Both the position numbers and the translations under genes were made by a program. The notes beneath the pieces are model-generated. The model made no database searches. It saw only the letters and a program-made list of their open reading frames with translations, and was not told the origin of the DNA. 64,000 nucleotides of DNA from the NCBI GenBank assembly GCA_037179335.1, contig JAKZHN010000005.1:620001-684000 (forward strand), given 5' to 3'. This document shows, piece after piece, positions 23,893 through 36,200 of this stretch. The DNA comes from Cyclaneusma minus. Taxonomy: Eukaryota; Ascomycota; Leotiomycetes; Marthamycetales; Marthamycetaceae. Position 1 is the first letter of the stretch. Every line of letters starts with the position of its first letter.

Positions 23893-26599
23893 ATGTCGCG
23901 CCACAAGCTGGTCAAGAACCTCGACCTCGATGACGAACTCGATGATTTCGACGGCGGAGACGACTACTACGACGACGATGCCGGTGCTGGAGAAGGTCGG
24001 TAGCTGTATCGATCTCAAGAGGCTATGTTTGCTAACCTTTCTCGACCCAGAACTCAGCGAGGAAGACAAAGGTAGTCCGCCTCCTGCGACGTTTCGCGCC
24101 CAACCCTACTGACACGCATTTTGCGTAGAACAAATGCGCCTTGGAACGATAGCTGTCCGCGAAGCCATAGGACCAGATGTCCCAGGAATCACCGATGGAG
24201 AGATACAAGAAGCGCTGTGGCATTACTACTACGACGTCGGAAAGTCCGTTACCTATCTCTTGAACTCGAGAACAGAGAAACCGAAGAAGGCGAAGAAGGC
24301 AAATGGTGGGTCTCTTTTCTTTCGTGCGAATGGATGCGAGACGAATGAGCGAGCATGTGCGAAGGCTGTTACCTGCGACGTCTGGCAAATCGGAGGTCGG
24401 TCTATGCCACACATATCATCTGCCGGTCTTCAGAAGCTGACTGAGACTAGATTTCGTTGCAAGATACGCTTTTGCACCTCCTCAAACTACACTCACCGCA
24501 CGTACAATGTTTGCCGATTTCTTCCGCGATATGCCCTGGCTAGCTACACCGGTAGACAGACAAACAACTTTCGCTGCTCCTAGTCATCCAAAGGGGGGGC
24601 TATTAGGCGGATCCTCAGAGCCTCCGAAGGTGTCAAAACTGCAGGCTCTGGCAGCGGCGCGGAAGAAGAAAGCCCAGGAGCAAAAGTCATCTTCAAGCTC
24701 GGATGCTCCAACAAACCCTATGCCCAAGCTCTCTCTCGCCGGCGATTCCAAGATCAAAGATAGCAAGTCTGCCTTTTTGAACAGAAGCAATAGTTCAACC
24801 GAAACGAGCCAAAATACAGCCGAAGCAGATGTACCAAAGCCCTCGATCACACCGAATGCCCCAAGTCCCAGCGATGCTGCCCCTTTGTCCTCCAGCGATG
24901 CAAAACCATCGCCGCTGCAGGTCGAGATAGCGCGGCCATCGGATTTCGCAAGCACCATGTTTGGAGACGAGGACCAAAGCCCACCACATGCTCGCTCAAG
25001 CTCGAGTCTTATTGTGCCGTATTTTAATCTCCATTCAGACTCGGCTGACGCTTTCTCAGGACCAAGTCCAGATGACGTAGTCATAGCAGCGCAGTCGAAA
25101 GGTTCGCAGCCTATTGGAAAGCCTGTGAGGTGATACTAATACATAACAGCGAAAACCAAGGAGAAGAAGAAAGAGCCCCCGAAAACGAATGGGGAGAAGA
25201 GGGCAGATCAGATCGCCAATGGTGTGGCCAATATTAAGATGGATGAGACTCCGAGGGCGACTAGTAAGGAGTTGGATGTGCTGGCCGAATATCAGAAGGC
25301 GAAGAAGAAGAAAGCTGCTAATTTCGTCGTCATCGGTGAGCTCGATTGTATCCCCATCCGGTACTCTCGTTACTGACAAATACTCTCCAAGGCCATGTCG
25401 ATGCTGGAAAGAGCACGCTCATGGGCCGTTTACTCATGGATCTCGAGGTTGTCGACGAAAGAACGATTGAAAAGTATCGAAAAGAAGCAGACAAGATGGG
25501 AAAGTCGTCTTTCGCTCTAGCATGGGTGCTCGATCAAGGAAGCGAAGAGCGAAGCCGTGGCGTGACCATTGACATCGCAACCAACAAATTCGAAACCGCA
25601 TCAACCGCCTTTACCATTCTCGACGCCCCAGGTCACAGGGATTTCATTCCAAATATGATAGCAGGAGCAAGTCAGGCCGATTTTGCAGTTCTGGTCATCG
25701 ATGCCAGCACAGGCTCGTTCGAGTCGGGTCTTAAAGGCCAAACGAAAGAGCATGCTTTGCTGGTCCGCAGCATGGGCGTGCAAAGACTTATCGTGGCTGT
25801 GAACAAACTCGATACTGTTGGCTGGTCGCAAGAGCGCTTCGACGAGATCCACCAACAGGTTTCCTCCTTCCTCACAGCTGCCGGGTTCCCGTCCAAAAAC
25901 CTGAGCTTCGTGCCCGTCTCCGGTCTAAAAGGCGATAACATTACTTGCCGGTCCACTGACCCAGCGGCTTCCTGGTACAAAGGACCTATCCTGATCGAAG
26001 AGCTTGACAATTCCGAACCAGTTGCGAGGGCCCTGGACAAGCCATTCCGCTTCACTATCAGCGACATTTTCCGCGGCGGTGTACAGAATCCGCTCAGTGT
26101 TTCGGGACGTATCGAAGCTGGCTCAATCCAAACAGGCGACGCACTACGCGCCCAACCCAGCGGTGAGAAATGCTACATCAAAGGCATCGAAACCGACGCC
26201 GAGCCTGTAGATTGGGCAGTGGCGGGGCAAATTTCCACAATCCACTTATCCGACATCGATCCGGCGCATTTGAAGACTGGCGATGTGCTATGCAGCATTT
26301 CGAATCCAGTGAAATGCATCAAAGAGTTTACGGTCAAGGCGCTGGCATTTGAGTTTTTGACGCCGATGCAGGTGGATGTGCATAGGGGGAGACTGCATGT
26401 GCCGGGTCGGATTAGGGAGCTGAGTGCGGTGTTGGATAAGGGGAGTGGAGCGGTGATCAAGAAGAAACCGAAGATTGTCAAGCCGGGGGCGGTGGCGAGG
26501 CTTGTGGTGGAGCTGGAGGAGGAGTGTCCGCTGGAGGCACCGGGGAAGGTGGTGTTGAGGAGTAATGGGGAGACTGTTGCGGCGGGGTTGCTGGAATGA
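23893..26599 (+). CDS. hbs1: Hbs1 translational GTPase of ribosome rescue
   Basis: Six exons: 23893-23995, 24051-24071, 24129-24305, 24451-25101, 25150-25335, 25392-26599; 781 residues. Exon 2 is only 21 bp (seven codons, including LSEEDK). The N-terminus, MSRHKLVKNLDLDDELDDFD, then EQMRLGTIAVREAIG, is the Hbs1-specific N-terminal domain. A Ser/Lys-rich linker leads to the EF-Tu-like GTPase: G1 GHVDAGKST (near 380, split by intron 5), RGVTID, DAPGH, NKLD and SGLKG, then two beta-barrel domains to the end. Hbs1 pairs with Dom34/Pelota to release stalled ribosomes in no-go and non-stop mRNA decay. All GTPase motifs are intact. The VDAGKST spacing is typical of the eRF3/Hbs1/EF1A group, and the N-terminus distinguishes it from eRF3. 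Intron 3 (145 bp) is longer than the others. Confidence 0.94.
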
Positions 26600-27626
26600 A
26601 TGAGGGGTTGAAGATCTGGGAGTTAGAAGGGATTCGTAGGATCTCTCATGATGTGGCTCTCAGCTTCGGCGATTTTTATGATTTTCATGAAGCGACGTAT
26701 CGGCTGCTTAGAGGATTGTCACTTGACAATGACCAAACTAGCAAAGAGAATAACGCTTTCACTCGTCGCAGACTAAACAAGCTTCTTTGCTTATATACCT
26801 ATGCGAGATGTGCCACAAGGCACAAAGTCTGTAAACTTCCAGCTGCGTCCCTGAAAGTCTGTCACCACTGTCAGCTCTCAGGCAGTCCTTTTCATCATGG
26901 GCAGATGTCCTGTTCTATCTGATCGACGTCGTTGCATAGATACAGGGTTATATAATCAACATCTAAGGCACCACTCTGAGGACAGTTAGGACGCTTCAGT
27001 CTTCAGCCGGCAACCACTAACTCCTCTAGAGATAGTGGCAAACAGATCCATTGAAGTGTCCTCATCGACCAAGCAATGTCCCGCTCAGCCATCGGTCTTC
27101 AGGAGGACAAGTTAGCGTTGTCACGTCAATCGCGTGGCGGTACCAGCTTTGGGACACTGTGGCATCTTCTGGGTGCCAGATCGACGGCGGCACACAAGGC
27201 TGGACATATGCATCTCGTGGCAATGACATAAAGGATGTGAAATGCGCAGTGGGGATTTTTGGGAAACAAAATCTGGGGTAAATTTCAGACCTCTTCTGTC
27301 TTATATGTAGGGATAATTGAAGCCAGACAAATTACCGCCGAGACCCGTCCATATGTTGATCTGGTACATGTAGGCTAGCCTTGCAGAACCACTTCGAATG
27401 TGAAGCTTGGCTCGGCTGGAGGTTTAGAAGTCGGTCGAAAAGAAGCTGCAGAGCAGGTCGCCCGATTGGGACTAGTTCCGAAATCTGTCCTTATTCGCGA
27501 AAGAACACCTAACCCACTTTGCCCGTGCCGAGATATATTTCACGGGCCCGTCCGTCAACAGCTTCGCACCCCAACTTCCTCCGTCCACCACCACTTTCTG
27601 CTGCGCATCCAGAGCACGCAGACACA
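26600..27626. other. Intergenic: Hbs1 3' flank and BiP promoter
   Basis: Short ORFs without recognisable domains. The final 150 bp before 27627 are C-rich and typical of a strong fungal leader. I looked for an unfolded-protein-response element of the CAGCGTG type and did not find an exact copy near the start. Confidence 0.45.
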
Positions 27627-30038
27627 ATGGCGCGAGGCAACAGATCACACCTCTTTCTGGGCATTTGTGCCCTGCTGTATTCCCTCTGTCTCCTCTCTCC
27701 TCTTGTTCAACGCGCACACGCCCAGAGCGACCAGGATCCCTCACAAGAGAACTATGGCACTGGTGAGCTTCCAATCAACACTCCGCGGCCTGCAATGCTC
27801 TGAGGATCACGGCTAACAGCTTCACCAGTCGTCGGAATCGATCTCGGAACTACCTACTCTTGTGTTGGTGTTATGCAAAAGGGCAAAGTTGAGATTCTCG
27901 TGAACGACCAAGGACACCGTATCACTCCATCATACGTGGCTTTTACCGATGAGGAACGATTAGTCGGAGACGCAGCCAAGAACCAGGCTGCTTCCAACCC
28001 ATACAACACCATCTTCGACATCAAGTACGTACTCCATCGGCTCATGCTTCTCCGGGTGAAGATGAGGACAGCAAGGCTAACTTGGCTTTCTACAGGCGAT
28101 TGATTGGCCGCAAATACGACGACAAGGACCTCCAGAATGACATCAAGCACTACCCCTTCAAGGTGGTCAATAAGGAAGGCAAGCCTTCCGTCGAGGTCGA
28201 GGTTAAGGGCGAGAAGAAGCAGTTCACCCCCGAGGAGGTGTCTGCCATGATTCTTGGCAAGATGAAGGAGGTCGCCGAGTCCTACCTTGGCAAGACCGTC
28301 ACCCACGCCGTTGTTACCGTCCCCGCCTACTTCAACGACAACCAGCGCCAGGCTACCAAGGATGCCGGTATTATCGCCGGTCTTAACGTCCTCCGAGTTG
28401 TCAACGAGCCCACCGCCGCCGCTATTGCCTACGGTCTGGACAAGACCGATGGCGAGCGCCAGATCATTGTCTACGATCTTGGTGGTGGTACCTTCGATGT
28501 TTCCCTCCTCTCGATTGACAACGGTGTTTTCGAGGTTCTTTCCACCGCTGGTGACACCCACTTGGGTGGTGAGGATTTCGACCAGCGTGTCATCAACTAC
28601 TTCGCCAAGCAGTACAACAAGAAGCACAGCGTCGATGTCACCAAGGACGCAAAGGCAATGGGTAAGCTCAAGCGCGAAGCTGAGAAGGCCAAGCGAACGC
28701 TGTCTTCCCAGATGTCCACACGTATCGAAATCGAAGCTTTCTTCCAGGGCAATGACTTCTCCGAGACCCTCACCCGCGCCAAGTTCGAAGAGCTTAACAT
28801 GGATCTCTTCAAGAAGACCCTCAAGCCCGTTGAGCAAGTCCTTAAGGATGCCAAGGTCAAGAAGAACGAGGTTGATGACATTGTTCTTGTCGGTGGTTCT
28901 ACCCGTATCCCCAAGGTTCAGGCCTTGATCGAGGAATACTTCGGTGGCAAGAAGGCTTCCAAGGGTATCAACCCTGACGAGGCTGTCGCTTTCGGTGCCG
29001 CTGTCCAGGGTGGTGTCTTGTCCGGCGAAGAGGGTACTGCCGATGTCGTTCTTATGGACGTTAACCCATTGACTCTCGGTATTGAGACCACTGGCGGTGT
29101 GATGACTAAGCTCATCCCTCGCAACACTGTCATTCCTACCCGCAAGTCCCAGATCTTCTCCACTGCCGCCGACAACCAGCCCGTGGTCCTTATCCAGGTC
29201 TTCGAGGGTGAGAGAACCATGACAAAGGTACGAATCACTCCAATTTCCCCTAGTTACTCCAGTTGATCTTGATTACTTGGAAATCTCCCAATTACTTGGA
29301 ATATTCCCCATCGCTTGGAAATCCCAAGAAATTCGGAATACTCCCAAGTAATCTTGGATATTCCACGTAATCGCGGAAATGCCTACTCACTTGGCTTGAT
29401 CTCCATATGTCCAAGACCAAAATTGCTAACACATTTCACAGGACAACAACCTCCTTGGAAAGTTCGAGCTCACCGGCATTCCTCCTGCGCCCCGTGGTGT
29501 TCCCCAGATCGAGGTCTCTTTCGAACTTGACGCCAACGGTATCCTGAAGGTTAGCGCTGGTGACAAGGGCACTGGAAAGACCGAGTCCATCACTATTACC
29601 AACGACAAGGGCCGTCTTACCCAAGAGGAAATTGACCGCATGGTCCAGGAGGCCGAGCAATACGCTGAGGAGGACAAGGCTACCAAGGAGCGCATCGAGG
29701 CCCGTAACGGTCTCGAGAACTACGCTTTCTCCCTTAAGAACCAGGTCAACGACGATGAGGGTCTTGGTGGAAAGATTGACGACGACGACAAGGAGACAGT
29801 AAGTTTTTGAATTCACAAGTGATTGCGAGCGAGATGCTAACATCCAATTCAGATCCTTGAGGCCGTCAAGGAGGCCAACGAGTGGCTGGAGCAGAACGGC
29901 GCCACCGCCACCGCCGAGGAGTTTGAGGAGCAGAAGGAGGCTCTGTCCAGTGTTGCATACCCCATCACCAGCAAATTGTACGGTGGTGGTGCTGATAGCG
30001 GCTACGATGATGAGCCAGATTCCCACGATGAGTTGTAG
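27627..30038 (+). CDS. kar2: ER Hsp70 chaperone Kar2/BiP
   Basis: Five exons: 27627-27762, 27829-28024, 28096-29227, 29442-29798, 29853-30038; 668 residues. The signal peptide is LFLGICALLYSLCLLSPLVQ, cleaved near AHA-QSD. The ATPase domain shows VVGIDLGTTYSCVGV (just after intron 1), DLGGGTFDVS and GGSTRIPKVQ. The substrate-binding domain follows across intron 3, and the protein ends in HDEL, the ER retrieval signal. BiP imports and folds secretory proteins, drives ER-associated degradation, and gates the unfolded-protein response. Length matches other fungal BiPs (about 670). Very strong codon bias indicates high expression. Odd feature: intron 3 is 214 bp and is largely filled by a 19-bp-period repeat array, whereas the other introns are 54-71 bp. 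Confidence 0.98.
29266..29396 (+). repeat. 19-bp-period array inside BiP intron 3
   Basis: About six degenerate units are seen, for example GAATATTCCCCATCGCTTG and GGATATTCCACGTAATCGC. They match the internal units of elements A and C and the array at 33.08 kb. No terminal inverted repeats are visible here. The array lies wholly inside the intron, between the donor at 29228 and the acceptor at 29441. Confidence 0.75.
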
Positions 30039-30579
30039 ACAAAAATTAGTTTAGAATAAAATAGGGACGGTGTTGAGGTTGGCTCGTGTTCATTTTATCG
30101 GTCTTTCAAACGTTGGGCTCGGGATTTGGGTTTATTTGGCCCTTCACGGTGTAACTTAGGTGCATTGAATGCGTGTAGAATACCATAGTGAAAAGTCCTT
30201 GCGATGCCGTCTTCGTCGTTTGGGAATACAGTAGGTGATTAGGAACACGCTACAATTGCTAGGATAAAGCCATTTATCACGTAGCCAAGAGGATCGTCTG
30301 AAGTTGGGTTTTTGGCAGGGCTGGATATTCACTTCGTTGGTAGATAATAATAGATTTCGTAGGTGGGCATCAATGGATGGATGTTCGATACATGTAAGGT
30401 GCTGCAGCTCACCATCGCTATGTGGATCGCATTCGCAGCCTCGCCTTTGACCACACTCCAACGGCAAGCTTTCGAAGCCCCAACTCGACAGAACGCGACA
30501 TTGCCCACACAGTCACCCGAGCAGCTTATCGTGCTGCCTCTTAAATAACTTAAACCTCCAGACCTTCACAGCCGCCATC
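30039..30579. other. BiP 3' flank and promoter of the C3HC zinc-finger gene
   Basis: No gene is supported. The sequence just before 30580 (CCTCCAGACCTTCACAGCCGCC) is a plausible leader. Confidence 0.45.
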
Positions 30580-32297
30580 ATGAACTCAACCAAGCGCAAA
30601 TTTGCGACCCTCCTCAACAGCCTTGGGAGCAAGTCCACCACCTCCCTCGATTCCCTACCCACCGCCAATGCCTCGACGACAAGCCTGCACAATCTCGACG
30701 ACTCCCAGAACCCCAAGAGACGGCGCATCACTTCAGCCCACTCTCACGCCGGCTCATTGTCCTCAAGAGCTCGATCCGTTGCAGCCTCAGACGCCGACAT
30801 GGTGCGCAACAAGTCAAACTCCCTGACCAGGCAGGAAGCTGGCGAGCAGCAGCTGCCCAAATATGCGCCTTGGGACCGTGCTGCTTTCTTGAAGCGGCTG
30901 GAGAGCTTTGCACAGCTGTTAAATTGGGCGCCGAAGCCGGATAAGATCAATGAGGTGGAATGGGCGAAGCGTGGATGGGTGTGCTCGGCGAAGGAGCGTG
31001 TGAGGTGCTGTCTTTGCAATATTGAGGTGGCTATTAAGTTGGCGAAGAAGGAGGAGGAGGGTGCGGTCAAGGATTTCTATGGCAATGATATGGGTATGTT
31101 ATGAGCCTGGCTGGGAGATTGAGACGTTGAGGCTAATGCGTGGATAGATCAAGCTCTGGTGGACAAGTATGCAGAGCTCATTGTCACTTCACATAGTGAG
31201 GAGTGTCTTTGGAGGAAACGAGGTTGCGATGGTATGTGCCCTTGCAAGTCAGAACACCTTATAGGTAATATGAGCTAACATCGTGTCTGTCTCCAGGTTC
31301 CATCCTCCACCTCCCTCTCAACCACCCGGCCTCGACCCTACGAACTATTCGCGAACGCTACGATGGAATATGCACGATCGACATCTCCCTGCCTTACATG
31401 CACAACCTCCAACTCCCATCCACCCTTTCCCTCGACACAATCCTCGCCTACCTCCCCAAAGACTTCTTCACCAACCCCCCACCCGCCCCACGAAACACCC
31501 GAGCAGCATACGACTACACAACCTCCCCTCCGCGAGTGATCCAAAAGCCCGCGCCCCTTCGACCCCTCTCATCCGACACAGACTCTTCTCCACCCCCCAG
31601 CAACGAAGTCAACCGCGTCGCCCTCGCCCTCGCCCTAACAGGCTGGGCCCTCAAGCCCCTCCCACCCCTCCACGACCGCGGCGGCACCATCCACTGCACA
31701 TCCTGCTTCCGCAACCTCGGTCTCTGGCTCTACAAAAGCAAATCCATCAACCCTACCACCGGCGAAATGGTCACTCCGCCGCCTCTAGAATTCCTGGATC
31801 CGGTGATTGAACACCGGGATTACTGTCCTTGGCGCAACGCTGATGTGCAGAGTGGATCCGGAATGAGCAGTTCGACTGTTCGGGAAGGTGAATTGCTTGC
31901 TGCTTGGCAAGTGGTCGTCCGCGTGATCAAGAACGACTATTTGTTGCGCGAAGTCGGCAATGTTCGTCGAAACAGCCCTCGCAATAAGGACGTGGTGAAT
32001 AAGGAGGCGAGAGCAGGAGGCGGATTCAGATCTTCGCCAAGTGCGCCAGATACGCTTGCGATCCGGGGCATGACGGACGACGAGGCGCGAGAGCAGGAAA
32101 GGAGAGCGTTGTTTGAGCAGCGCATGAGACAGAATGAGAGGGCGAGCATGGAGCCGGACGAGGAGGAGGAACGGAAGAGGAGGGAGGAGAAGGACAAGAG
32201 GATTTGGGAGAGGCTGAAGAAGGTTAGGGGGATGTTTGAGAAGAAGGGGGGGAAGGGGCTGGTTATGAAGGATGGGAAGTGGGTTCCCAAGACTTGA
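30580..32297 (+). CDS. C3HC zinc-finger, Rsm1/NIPA-like protein
   Basis: Three exons: 30580-31093, 31148-31231, 31297-32297; 532 residues. The basic, Ser-rich N-terminus holds a likely nuclear signal (PKRRRI). The C3HC domain spans about 95-200: YAPWDRAAFLKRLESF, GWVCSAKERVRCCLCN, and HSEECLWRKRGC across introns 1 and 2. The Rsm1-like second zinc domain follows (WALKPLPPLHD, IHCTSCFRNLGLWLY, EHRDYCPWRN). The C-terminus is a long charged helix (EEERKRREEKDKRIWERLKK). In fission yeast Rsm1 is linked to mRNA export; the animal relative NIPA/ZC3HC1 sits at the nuclear basket. A nuclear-pore or mRNA-export role is thus the family inference, and the zinc ligands are intact. The stretch 31395-31700 is strongly C-rich at third positions, unlike the ends of the gene. 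Confidence 0.9.
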
Positions 32298-33026
32298 GGA
32301 TGATGAGAGAGAGTAGGGAATTTGGTGGGGCGTTGGGAAAGAAAGGCGAAGGCTGCGGCAGGGAATGGGGCTGGTGGTGAGGTTGTGGTGATAGTGTGAT
32401 AATGACGGGAGCTTAGCTTGTGCTCTTTTTACGAGATACCCAACTGGCGTTTTTGATTTCGATTCTTGCTAATACGGAATTTCTTCCTTCATGTGATGCA
32501 TTCTTTTTCTTGGGGTTCGACTTATTCTGACCGATGATTCCGATCTTGTTCCTCCAGCCTCGCTTCTTCGACCGACCGAGCTGGCCAGCTGGGAGTAGGG
32601 AGTTAAGGCATACTGAGACGCGAAGTCCCTGTAGCGTTGCTTGACCTTGGGACATATATCGATTCCCACTTCCCAGGGTTAGTTTTCGTCAAGTTGGTGT
32701 GATGGCTCATGGGTATTGGTGTTATCCTAGACTGTACTGTATTGCGCTAAAGATCCGAAACCAGTTAACAGGCCTGGAGGTAGGATCTGATGTCCCCAGC
32801 TTGGCGCCTTTTTTGCTCGTTAAGGTTCGATCCACGTGGTATTTACTCACTTTTTTGCTACCCCCTTTTTTCTTACGTCGGATTGGCTAGGTGGAGGCCG
32901 AAATGCGTGCAGTCACACAGTATGATTCGGTGTGGTCGGAACGAGCTCATGTGGAGGTTAGAGGATATATTAGGCAAGAATGCCTTCAGGGGTTTCACAG
33001 TGGACGACTAAAGTCTGCACCCCCTT

Positions 33027-33051
33027 TTTGACTCAAACCGTTTGAGTCAAA
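33027..33051. promoter_or_regulatory. Perfect 11-bp inverted repeat containing two TGACTCA sites
   Basis: The sequence reads TTTGACTCAAA, CCG, TTTGAGTCAAA. Each arm contains TGACTCA, the consensus for AP-1/Gcn4-type bZIP factors (CpcA in moulds). No supported gene starts nearby, and it adjoins a repeat array, so it could equally be a remnant of a mobile-element end. Confidence 0.35.
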
Positions 33052-33078
33052 CGTGTGGCAGTTGTCAGCAATTTATCA

Positions 33079-33220
33079 AAATACTCATAGTCTTTGAGAA
33101 TATTCACAATGTCTCGAGGATATTCTTGATCACTGGAGATATTCATAGTCCTTGAGGATATTCTCGAGCACCGGGATACTCGTGATCACCAGGGATGTTC
33201 GTAATCACTGGGGATACTCA
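33079..33220 (+). repeat. 19-bp-period array, no visible terminal repeats
   Basis: Seven to eight degenerate units occur in a row, such as ATATTCTTGATCACTGGAG, ATATTCATAGTCCTTGAGG and ATGTTCGTAATCACTGGGG. The orientation is the same as at 7.56, 13.17 and 29.27 kb. It lies in the gene-poor stretch, and I do not see matching inverted ends. Confidence 0.75.
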
Positions 33221-36200
33221 AGCGTCTCAGATTCGGGACGTCTCTCCGAGTCTCTCAACCTCTCTTTCCAGGTTCCATCTTCACAAAGCTGACACAGGGC
33301 CATGACCGGACTGAGCGCCCAGAGCGCTAAGCAACTCACTCTGACGAGCAGAGGACTGACACTCGCCGATTGAGTGTTTGATGAAGGGAAAGTCGGAACA
33401 TACATGGAGTCGGAGATTTAAGAAAAAAGGGGGAATCGAGGAATAGAATGGAAATGAAACTGATTTAGCAATGGCTCTGGAAGGCTTGGGCACATTTGCA
33501 AAAATGCAAATTTCGATAATGAACACTTTTGTGAAACAAAGTTGAAGTTTTCGATATAGAAGTACTCGAAAGAGCCGAAATTGATGTTTTGGAAAAAAGA
33601 AAGGGTGAGTTTTATGATTGTTAGCTGATCTGGTGGTTGTAGTCAAGCTGTGGTCACAAGGACAGAGGACCTGCTGAGCCAGCACTGCCTTGTGGGATTT
33701 CGAATTTGAGATTTGTGGTTTTGACAAATGTGTTTATACGAAAGGTTGTGAGATACAGAGCTGAGAGCTGGGAATCCGTTATGAGGAATGGTGGGAAACA
33801 ACATGCTGGTACTTACCAACACTAACAAATCCCGGAGCTTCCACTATCTTCTAAGGCAAAGAAGGAATAATCAAGTAGATAATGATATCGAAACAAGTGA
33901 CACATTAGATGCAGATCGGCGGAATGGAGGCTGTCCACTTTATGGAAATACATTTGAAAAGCAATACTGAATCGCATCTTGACAAGGAGATATGAATATC
34001 CCCAGAAAGGAACCGCAGTCCGCCATAGCAAGAATGACGGAAGATGAGAACGCATTTGTTCTTACCAAATACCATCAACGTACCGTCTCGGAGTTCCGTC
34101 ACGAATCAAGACGTTCGACTCACGAGTATCAAAAGCCAATTTCGGTGCTGATTCGGAATCGCATGTTTTGGTAGATCAACGTCGGGCCCATCGTATTCTT
34201 GTACCTCGTCATGTTCCAGACATGTGAAAACTCTAACTCTGATATGTGGGCCGAGGAGACGACTCAATTACTCAATTTTACATTTGAACCCCAGATTTTC
34301 ACGCCTTGGCCTCGGTCAGTGTGGAGTGTTTCTAAGCTCCATAACTACATGTGTCGTTCTATGCCGAACTCAAGATCTTCTGGTTTCGTAAGCTTAAACT
34401 TGGTGAAAGCGTCAGGGGCGTGCAGGTACATAAGCTGTACGAAAGCTGTCTTCGATATGACGTGTATGGCGCTTAAACGATTCGAGTCTGGAGACAAAGT
34501 GGTGTATACTTGTGTAACTCACGTGAATCGGTCTGCTCGAGACCGAATCAGGCGTGAGACCTTTAAGGGTCCTTCTGAATCAGGCGCAGTGCGAGCCATG
34601 ACCACCCTTCGACATGGACGCAACCTTCGAGAAAACGTGGAGAACCAACCCTACACGCACGAGCCAACAACTCCATCTTCCCCAGAGTGCGAAGCTCCGT
34701 GGTATGATGTCGACTCCGTCGAGGGGTTGACATTATTATTGTTGGCTCCTTTGAAGGGAATCTCATTGTTAGTAACCAGGAGCAAGAAGGCCCGTTTACC
34801 CCTGAGAACCCAACCTTTCCGGAAATAACCTGTGGCAGATGTCAAGTACTCTGCGGAATCCTGGATCCCGAATCCTGCGGAAGTAATTCAGCCGGATGAC
34901 GAAGAGGCACATCTCACCAGAAAAGCCATATTTTTGGCATCGTTTGGGAATGGGAACACCAGGGGGCCACTTCAGACTGTGTGCTACCTACAGGGCTGAC
35001 TCGCACATATTCGTCCAGTCGCAAAGCAGATGTCAATATGTCATATTCTGATTTGCAGGGGAAAGGGGAAAAGGTCGAGACGTTTGATTGCCATTTTCTT
35101 CCAGTGTCGCATTGCGCTTCCGGACGAACGCCGCGACGCCGGGAAGGCAAAGAAAGACCAGGCTGGCCTGGAGAAAATATTTCCATGCTGGCAGGCAGTT
35201 CGCCGTAGCGGACGTAGCGGATGCGAAAGCCGCATGTAACGTGGCTCGTCGCGCTTCCAAGGTCCGTCCGGCGGCTTTGCGGTGGAAAAGGTTGGTAAAC
35301 GAGGAGAGGCCTGGCAACGGCGGCAAAAGCCCCTGGATAGTTGTCATCGACGATAATGGAGCGGAGGGAGAGCTCTCAAGTAACAGAAGCGACGCATGGC
35401 AGAGGAGGGGAATCTGGATCCGTGAACTGTGATTTGTGAAGGATGGTGAACCCGAGGTTGCCCTGACCTCGTGCGAGCATACCGAGGAAGCTCCGGACGA
35501 TCTTCTAGAGCAAGATCTGCTTCGACCGCCCGCTTTAGGCACTCCGAGGCGTTTGGAGGTACCGCACGTAGGCGTGCACGCTTTTGTGGCAGCAGCACGT
35601 CCGGGGAGAAGATCCTGGGGAACGGCAGATCATCGCCTGGATAGAGGCATGATTCGAAGCGACTTCAAGACTTTCCCGCCGTCACCCACGGCCGAGAAAG
35701 TCACTTTGACTCTTGTTTCCTGAACTGTGGAGTCATGAGCCGGAAGCATCAGGTCCACTGTCTCCATACTGACCTCAGGATCTTCCTGTCTGGAGCGATT
35801 TGGGACAAAAACCATGCAGTTTGCACTTGCAACCCAGCTGGGACATATTTCATGTGTTTGAGACTCGACATGTCAAGAGGATGAGGGCGGTCAGAATGTC
35901 ATCATCCATCCTGCAGATTACCTTAGCTCAGCACATATCCCCATCCCCATATGCCCTCTCCGCGATCGCACTTGTGCCGAGCGAGTCTCCCCGGATCGAC
36001 ATCGTCCGGGTTGAACTGAAGCCGTTCACCCAGGGCTGGAGGAGGCTGAAGCATCGCCGCCGCGTCAAAGGCCTTCCGGACGCCCCAGCACACCTACGTA
36101 AACTTCGTACTCGAGTAAGTGTAATAATATCTCCGGCTCTCTGTGCTCAGCTTTCACGCCCTTGCCCCATAGTGCCCTTACGAAGCTGGGAAGCTTCTTG

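Noticed and set aside
27854..28837. 327-codon minus-strand open frame across BiP
   Set aside because: It is antisense to the highly biased Hsp70 coding sequence, a common artefact for this gene family.
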